From NCBI RefSeq assembly GCF_041146875.1, contig NZ_JBFRXP010000001.1, forward strand, positions 302,987 to 366,986: 64,000 nt of DNA. Direction: 5' to 3'. The stretch's first letter is position 1. The number at the start of each line of letters is the position of its first letter. The DNA is from Igneacidithiobacillus sp041146875 (lineage in GTDB: Bacteria; Pseudomonadota; Gammaproteobacteria; Acidithiobacillales; Acidithiobacillaceae). Both the position numbers and the translations under genes were made by a program. Positions 59,365 through 64,000 of this stretch are shown piece after piece. The notes under the pieces were generated by a model. That model ran no database searches and was not told where the DNA came from. It saw nothing but the letters and a program-made list of their open reading frames with translations.

Positions 59365-59487
59365 CAGGTCCCCGTGCCTCACTGGAACAATTTCCTGGGA
59401 GATCCGACCTTGGTGGCGGATCCCATTCTGGATCGGGTCGTCCACCAGGCCCATTCCCAGAATTTGGCGGGTAAAACCCTGCGCAAG
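59365..59487 (+). pseudogene. istB: IS21-family IstB helper ATPase, C-terminal remnant
   Basis: The plus strand reads QVPVPHWNNFLGDPTLVADP then ILDRVVHQAHSQNLAGKTLRK, the classic end of IstB (QLPV.HWH..IGDPT.ADAILDR.VH.AH...L.GES.RK). The AAA+ domain upstream is lost. The open frame continues without similarity to 59637. The remaining sequence from 59500 to 59764 holds no gene I can support. Confidence 0.65.
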
Positions 59488-59764
59488 CTCACCCCAAAAT
59501 TGACTCCCGAGGCCATCTCGGAGCAAACATCCACCACCCCCCAAGTCGCCGCAGCCGCACTCCGGGTGGTCGATTTGCGTAGAATGCGCAGGCATCCTGG
59601 TGCATCCGGGGCCGGACGCCTCTATGTGGAGTTTTGATGGCGTCATCGTTATCACTTTCCATGGGGGGAAAATAATAGATCTTTAGCCCATGAGGCAGCA
59701 AATTTCAGGAAAATTGCCCTTGGTATAATGAAGAGGCAATCCTGCAAAACATGAAAGGTGTTTT

Positions 59765-60223
59765 ATGAACGTGGAAGACAAGACGGTCATCGAAGATTTG
59801 ATGCGAAATTTCGAAAACGATACCACCCTGCATTATCTGCAGTTTCTCCAGGCTTCCGGCATGAGTTGGGAAGCCTGCACCCGAAAGCTGTTTCGCTCCT
59901 GGGACACCTATGACCCAAACTTTCTCGCCGAAGAAACGGCCCGTGTGGGCGGGGAACTTCACCTCCCCCAGGGAGCAGGGCCTGAGTCTCTGGGGGAGCT
60001 CCTGCAATTCCGAGCCCAGATGGATCTTCGTTTCCAGCAGGCACTGCCGGAGGGATTGCCCGACTGGGAATCGCTGGATTTGCCGGGAACAGCACCACCC
60101 TCCTGGTATCTGGAAGAAAACGCGAAAGCCATTTCCATAGATGATCAGATCCGCAAAACCTTATTAGAGGAATGGTCTGATCCGATTAAAACGGCATCCC
60201 ACGACAAGGACAACGCACTATGA
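59765..60223 (+). CDS. Hypothetical acidic protein, 152 aa
   Basis: I do not recognise this family. The protein is acidic and mostly helical, with no signal or membrane segment; MRNFENDTTLHYLQFLQASG near the N-terminus and a C-terminal DDQIRKTLLEEW are the notable stretches. The next gene overlaps by 4 bp (ATGA), so the two form a unit with a membrane partner. A TATAAT at about 59733 lies upstream. Confidence 0.6.
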   Translation: MNVEDKTVIEDLMRNFENDTTLHYLQFLQASGMSWEACTRKLFRSWDTYDPNFLAEETARVGGELHLPQGAGPESLGELLQFRAQMDLRFQQALPEGLPDWESLDLPGTAPPSWYLEENAKAISIDDQIRKTLLEEWSDPIKTASHDKDNAL

Positions 60224-60537
60224 ACATTTCCGTAGAACTGGCCCAGGTGGCTCATGTGGATGCGCTGCAGAACCTGATCACCGGAGGTATCCTGATAGGC
60301 CTGGGTTTGCTACTGTTCCTGGCGTCGTGGCTGCTCTGGCGATGGCGACGCCGTAACCCGGATGCGGAAGAGGCAATCATTCTGGTCATCCTGGGCCTGT
60401 CCCTAGCGGGCATCCTGCTGCTTACTTCTCTACTATTCCTTGGCAACCTCTGGAACTGGGAAGGACTCGTGCATCCCGCCATCTATGCCGCACATCAGCA
60501 AATCGAGACCCAGAACCGTCCTCGCCCCTTACTCTAA
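60220..60537 (+). CDS. Hypothetical membrane protein, 105 aa
   Basis: Two hydrophobic helices (about 20-44 and 55-78) separated by a short basic and acidic loop (WRWRRRNPDAEE); short periplasmic or cytoplasmic ends. Family unknown. Coupled to the preceding acidic protein, suggesting a membrane-anchored two-protein complex of unknown role. Confidence 0.6.
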   Translation: MNISVELAQVAHVDALQNLITGGILIGLGLLLFLASWLLWRWRRRNPDAEEAIILVILGLSLAGILLLTSLLFLGNLWNWEGLVHPAIYAAHQQIETQNRPRPLL

Positions 60538-60659
60538 GCGAAATCTGGATTGGGAAGCGGCGATCGCCCCGACCGTTAGCGAGACCGGCGGCCGGGGAAA
60601 CGAATGACATTCTCTCCTTGCGGCGTCGATGTTTCTCCGGAGATCTTCCCCCATCATGC

Positions 60660-61301
60660 CTATGAACTATTTTCGGCATTAAGGTCAGATTTCTTATGAA
60701 TCAGGCTGTTGGAGGGGCAGAGATGAAAGCCGAAGCGATGAATTTGCTGCAGTGGCCGAAACGGTTTGGTACCGAGGAAGCCTGTGCTGAGGCAGACGTT
60801 GAAACAGCAATGGTGGGCCAACGGCTGTCCGAGCCATGAGGCATATCCGCCGAGGGTCGTCCAAGTTTGTGAATACCCGGTAGCCAACCAGGGGAAACCA
60901 GTGGCCACCCGAGCCCGTAAATATTCGCCAAGAATCCATAAGATCGGAAGGAGCAGCCAACGGGCGCGGATAGAAAAGAAGCGCCGCGGAATACCCAAAG
61001 CCAGAGCTGGATATAGTGCACAATAACCCGCGAGCAGCGCGGTTGGGATGGCTGCAAGCCCCCAGATCATATGAGCATACTGGTGAAGAGGAATCGCCAC
61101 CCAGTAAATACCAGTGGCAAATGCTCCGAACCCAAAAAGATATCCTAGAAGCGCTGCATGCTTAGCGGATGGAGCCTGCACCGCCATCCCGAAAACTGCG
61201 GTCAGCAATAATGGCGCAAGGTACCATTGCGCAAATGGCGCAAAAGCTAGCGGCCAGAGACACCCCAATAGGAGCGCGGCTGGAAGTCTAGGAACGCGCA
61301 T
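60660..61301 (-). pseudogene. lnt: Apolipoprotein N-acyltransferase, truncated
   Basis: The first ~145 codons match the membrane part of Lnt (PLAFAPFAQWYLAPLLL, GFGAFATGIYWVAIPLH, WLLLPILWILGEYLRAR, GFPWLATGYSQT). Homology ends near 60860, and the remaining codons to TGA 60660 are unrelated. The catalytic nitrilase-like domain is missing, so this copy is inactive; a functional lnt must be elsewhere. Its start is 8 bp after the stop of a dsbG-like gene, so it was once in that operon. Confidence 0.7.
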
Positions 61302-61309
61302 GCTCACTA

Positions 61310-61933
61310 CTACGATTGCTGCAGGTGCGGTAGCAATTCTCCCAACTGTTTCTGGGCGATCAATCCGGGAATGCGTCCGAGCTCACCACTTTTTACTCGG
61401 TAGAGAATAGCAGGTGTGCCTTCAAAACCTAATGCACTCATCAGGCCAAGGTTGCGCGTCAGTTCCTTGGTGGTCTTGGCCGTAGGCTTCGCTTTTGGCA
61501 GGTGACGATAACTGCCACGGCGCAATGCCGGGCCAACGATTTTTTCAAAATGCTGAAGGGCTGCCAGCGGATTGGGAGATTGCAACCATGCGGCGGCCTC
61601 TGCTGGACTCTGCGGAGTCAGGAATGCGACGGGCACATAGCGCACCGTCAATTTTCCCTCCCGAATAAAGGTTGCTTCCTCCTTATACATCACATGGCAA
61701 TAGGGGCAATTGGGATCCTGAAAATCATAAATGATGGGTCCGCCATGGCCATCTTGGATATAGGTGATATGATGAGCCAGAATATCATTCCATAGAATAC
61801 TGGCGGTCATCTTTGGGGGATGCGTGGGTGTTTGTGCGGCAATGGCCGGCGCGGTGCCGACTATGGCCAGACTACACCCTACAGCGCCAACGACAAGCCA
61901 TTTCGCCACCACGTTTGCAGATTTTCCGTTCAT
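61310..61933 (-). CDS. Periplasmic thioredoxin-fold protein, DsbG/DsbC-like (second copy)
   Basis: A 207-residue precursor with a signal peptide (WLVVGAVGCSLAIVGTAPAIAA). Mature part: DFQDPNCPYCHVMYKEE with the active CPYC, and GFEGTPAILYRVKSG with the cis-Pro loop. It closely resembles the next gene upstream in sequence layout (ITYIQDGHGGPIIYDF vs LTYIQEGHKGPIIYDF), so the two arose by duplication. Likely reduced by the DsbD encoded upstream. Confidence 0.82.
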   Translation of the reverse strand: MNGKSANVVAKWLVVGAVGCSLAIVGTAPAIAAQTPTHPPKMTASILWNDILAHHITYIQDGHGGPIIYDFQDPNCPYCHVMYKEEATFIREGKLTVRYVPVAFLTPQSPAEAAAWLQSPNPLAALQHFEKIVGPALRRGSYRHLPKAKPTAKTTKELTRNLGLMSALGFEGTPAILYRVKSGELGRIPGLIAQKQLGELLPHLQQS

Positions 61934-61943
61934 GACGTTGTCC

Positions 61944-62564
61944 TTACGATCGCGCAAGATTGGGAAGCAGAGTCAGCAGTTCTCCACGAGATACCATGCC
62001 AGGTAACAAAGCAGTTTGGCCGTCTTTGCGCAGATACAAAATCGCCGGAACCCCCATGGAGTGCGTGCTTTGTAGAACCGCCATGTTCATCGACAATGCT
62101 TGTATCGTGTGCGCTGACGCTTTGACACGCGGCAATCCAACGGGACCGTTGGGGCCGATAGGCGCCGCAAAACTTTTTCCCGCCAACACCTCGAAGTGGC
62201 CAAGGGCGGCGAGAGGATGCGATGTCTGCAGAATTGCCGCTGCTTCCGGTTGGCTGCTGGGCAGTAAATAAGCCACGGGAACATATCGAATCGTGACTTT
62301 CCCAGTTTGTACCAAGGATTGTTCTTCTTCGTACATGCTGTGGCAATAGGGGCAATTGGGATCAAAGAAGTCATAAATGATCGGACCTTTGTGACCCTCC
62401 TGAATGTAAGTCAGCTTGTGTCCAATAGCTGACCAGTAACTTGGTTGTGACATTTTTGGTAAAGGCGACGTAGTGGCCAGCGCCGATCCTGCGACGGTGA
62501 CAGCCGTCAGAAAACCAGCGGTAACGATCCACTGCTTTAGGTGACTTCCTTCAATGGCGTTCAT
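61944..62564 (-). CDS. Periplasmic thioredoxin-fold protein, DsbG/DsbC-like (first copy)
   Basis: A 206-residue precursor with signal peptide (about 1-28, ending GSALA). Active site DPNCPYCHSMYEEE with CPYC, cis-Pro loop MGVPAILYL. No dimerisation domain as in classical DsbC, giving a short form. ATG 62562-62564 is 13 bp downstream of the dsbD stop; the frame reaching 62651 reads dsbD. Tandem paralogue of the following gene. Confidence 0.82.
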   Translation of the reverse strand: MNAIEGSHLKQWIVTAGFLTAVTVAGSALATTSPLPKMSQPSYWSAIGHKLTYIQEGHKGPIIYDFFDPNCPYCHSMYEEEQSLVQTGKVTIRYVPVAYLLPSSQPEAAAILQTSHPLAALGHFEVLAGKSFAAPIGPNGPVGLPRVKASAHTIQALSMNMAVLQSTHSMGVPAILYLRKDGQTALLPGMVSRGELLTLLPNLARS

Positions 62565-62577
62565 ATGTGGTATCTCC

Positions 62578-63849
62578 TCAATGCGCTGCTGTTGCTCCAA
62601 GTTTTTGCTGTACGTGATGCAGAAGGGTGTGAGGCCCCTCGTACCCTTCATATTGCGCGATCAGGTGTCCGGAAGCGCCTATCAGCAGGATGGCGGGCGG
62701 GCCAAAAAGTTGAAAGTGGTGTAGCAAATTCCGGGATGCTGCATCGCTAGCCGTCACATTGACGCGAATGAGAGTCACATGGCGCAACCCCATATCCACC
62801 TGCGGATTTTCATAGGTTTCGACATTTATGCGCTGACATTCCACGCACCATCTTGCCCAGAAGTCCACCAGAACGGGGTGGCCTTTGGCTGCCAGTAGCG
62901 CGTGATGGAGTTGCGTCAGGCTGGTGACCATGTGTTGTTCAAAACGTTGATTGGCGGTCTGCGCCGATGGAATCACTCGTTGCTTGTCCCTTTGAGCAAC
63001 TAGCGGTGCCAATGGTTGTAATACCTGTGAAGCGCCGGATGCTGCACCGATACCCAACAGCACGCCATACAGGAATATCACCAGCCCCAGCCCCCGAAAA
63101 AAATGTGTGGCAGGACGAGTGCTAGGAGAAAATGCCCCAAGGAAGACGCTCGAAACTATCGCAAGAATCGCCCACAGAGCTAACGTTACCGGGCCAGGCA
63201 AAATCCGCGATAAAAACCAGATCGCCACACCCAGCAGGACTACGCCAAACACTGCCTTGACGGCGTTCATCCATGCGCCTGCTCGGGGCAAAAAATGACC
63301 GGCTGATGTGCCAATGATTAACAGGGGCGTGCCCATCCCCAATCCCAAAAGGAACAATGCCAAAGCCCCCAGGGCCAGATTGCCTGTGTGGGCGATGAAC
63401 AGTAGCGCCCCTGCCAAAGGCGCGGATACGCAAGGGCCGACGATCAGTGCCGAAAGCATGCCCATGATAAAGGCGCCAAGCGCATGTCCGCCTTTGCCAT
63501 ACTGGGAGAGCCGGGTCTGCAGGGCGGTTGGCATCTGCAACTCATAGAACCCGAACATCGACAGCGCCAGCAACACAAATAATGCACTGAAGCCGCCCAA
63601 GACCCAGGGGTTCTGAAAGAATGCCTGAAGATAGGAACCGGTGATCGCGGCGATTACGCCGGCTGCCGCATAGACGATGGACATTCCCAAGACGTAGGCG
63701 ACAGAAATCCAGAAAGACCGCATGCGGGATTCGCGCGCAGTCAACTGGGCATTGCCACGCCCCACGACCAAAGAAGACAGGATGGGAATCATCGGGAAAA
63801 TACACGGTGTAAATGCGAGCCCGAGACCGGCTACAAAGAAAAGCAGCAA
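62578..63849 (-). CDS. dsbD: Thiol:disulfide interchange protein DsbD, lacking N-terminal domain
   Basis: Transfers electrons from cytoplasmic thioredoxin across the membrane to periplasmic Dsb proteins. The 423 residues contain the eight-helix membrane domain with the two essential cysteines (AFTPCIFPMIP near residue 15 and IVGPCVSAPLAG near 138) and a C-terminal thioredoxin-like domain with WCVEC. The N-terminal periplasmic domain of full DsbD is missing. No ATG is available: the frame starts at TTG 63847-63849 but remains open upstream to the window edge through a recombinase tail, so the gene may be 5'-truncated by a mobile element or use a non-ATG start. Confidence 0.8.
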   Translation of the reverse strand: MLLFFVAGLGLAFTPCIFPMIPILSSLVVGRGNAQLTARESRMRSFWISVAYVLGMSIVYAAAGVIAAITGSYLQAFFQNPWVLGGFSALFVLLALSMFGFYELQMPTALQTRLSQYGKGGHALGAFIMGMLSALIVGPCVSAPLAGALLFIAHTGNLALGALALFLLGLGMGTPLLIIGTSAGHFLPRAGAWMNAVKAVFGVVLLGVAIWFLSRILPGPVTLALWAILAIVSSVFLGAFSPSTRPATHFFRGLGLVIFLYGVLLGIGAASGASQVLQPLAPLVAQRDKQRVIPSAQTANQRFEQHMVTSLTQLHHALLAAKGHPVLVDFWARWCVECQRINVETYENPQVDMGLRHVTLIRVNVTASDAASRNLLHHFQLFGPPAILLIGASGHLIAQYEGYEGPHTLLHHVQQKLGATAAH

Positions 63850-63932
63850 TGTCAGGGGAAGTTGCGTGCCTTCCAGCCCCGCAGAAAACTGACTATATAG
63901 GGGTCCCCTCAGAAAACGGAATATAAAACCCG

Positions 63933-64000
63933 TTAAGGGCGCGATGCTCCTGGAATCCAGCGATAGAGCGTCGGCAAGGATACCCCGAGGTGCTCCGCAA
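63933..64000 (-). CDS. Serine recombinase/resolvase-like C-terminal HTH, partial
   Basis: The last 22 codons read AEHLGVSLPTLYRWIPG, typical of the helix-turn-helix at the end of Tn3-type resolvases/invertases; the gene continues beyond the right edge. It ends about 84 bp before the dsbD frame start and suggests a transposon border here. Family call rests on a short stretch. Confidence 0.45.
   Translation of the reverse strand, partial: AEHLGVSLPTLYRWIPGASRP

Noticed and set aside
1..64000. CRISPR array
   Set aside because: No regularly spaced identical repeats of 20-40 bp with unique spacers; the 11-bp periodic arrays are transcription-factor half-sites.

Overview
The window comes from a GC-moderate proteobacterial chromosome. 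Gene content (chorismate synthase next to FolE2, Dxs and IspA; a cytochrome bo3 quinol oxidase; PHS-type phosphate permease; SqdB) and many degenerate IS remnants suggest an acidophilic sulfur oxidiser such as Acidithiobacillus. That assignment is inference from gene content, not a database match.

Positions 1-26113 are mostly housekeeping. They hold the end of a sodium:solute symporter, a folD-ppk1-parA-CYTH/CHAD polyphosphate operon, pepN with a periplasmic Dsb lipoprotein, clpB, an MFS permease, aroC-folE2, dxs-ispA-xseB, a fosmidomycin-resistance-type exporter, a HAD phosphatase, smc, queF, and a DadA-like oxidase with a VanX-like dipeptidase.

Positions 26114-34500 are an accessory zone. 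It has three copies of the dadA 5' end and upstream region, a BrnT/BrnA pair, broken integrase, ISAs1 and ParE pieces, a DHA2 exporter with an AraC regulator, two integron attC-like sites, and three differently preserved DUF4160/DUF2442 loci.

Positions 34502-53731 form the most interesting block. Six leftward promoters carry direct repeats with an 11-bp period (TGTCA-type half-sites). In each, the last 7-mer lies exactly 10 bp before a -10 hexamer, which is PhoB-box architecture. They precede a TonB-dependent receptor, an ABC ATPase with an ABC-permease/CPBP-protease fusion, exbB-exbD-tonB followed by a secreted RNase T2 and a Tat-exported phosphatase/phospholipase C, a winged-helix regulator with a degenerate receiver domain, a Pho84-like phosphate:H+ symporter, and PPK2. 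Between and divergent from them are a PlcP-like metallophosphoesterase overlapping a glycosyltransferase, and SqdB. Together these read as a phosphate-starvation island: break down RNA and phosphoesters outside the cytoplasm, import the products, exchange phospholipids for glyco- and sulfolipids, and manage polyphosphate.

Positions 53981-64000 carry cyoABCD, tRNA-Thr(TGT), a stretch of mobile-element debris (Toprim, IstB, truncated lnt), two small hypothetical genes, and a dsbD-dsbG-dsbG thiol-disulfide cluster that abuts the tail of a serine recombinase.
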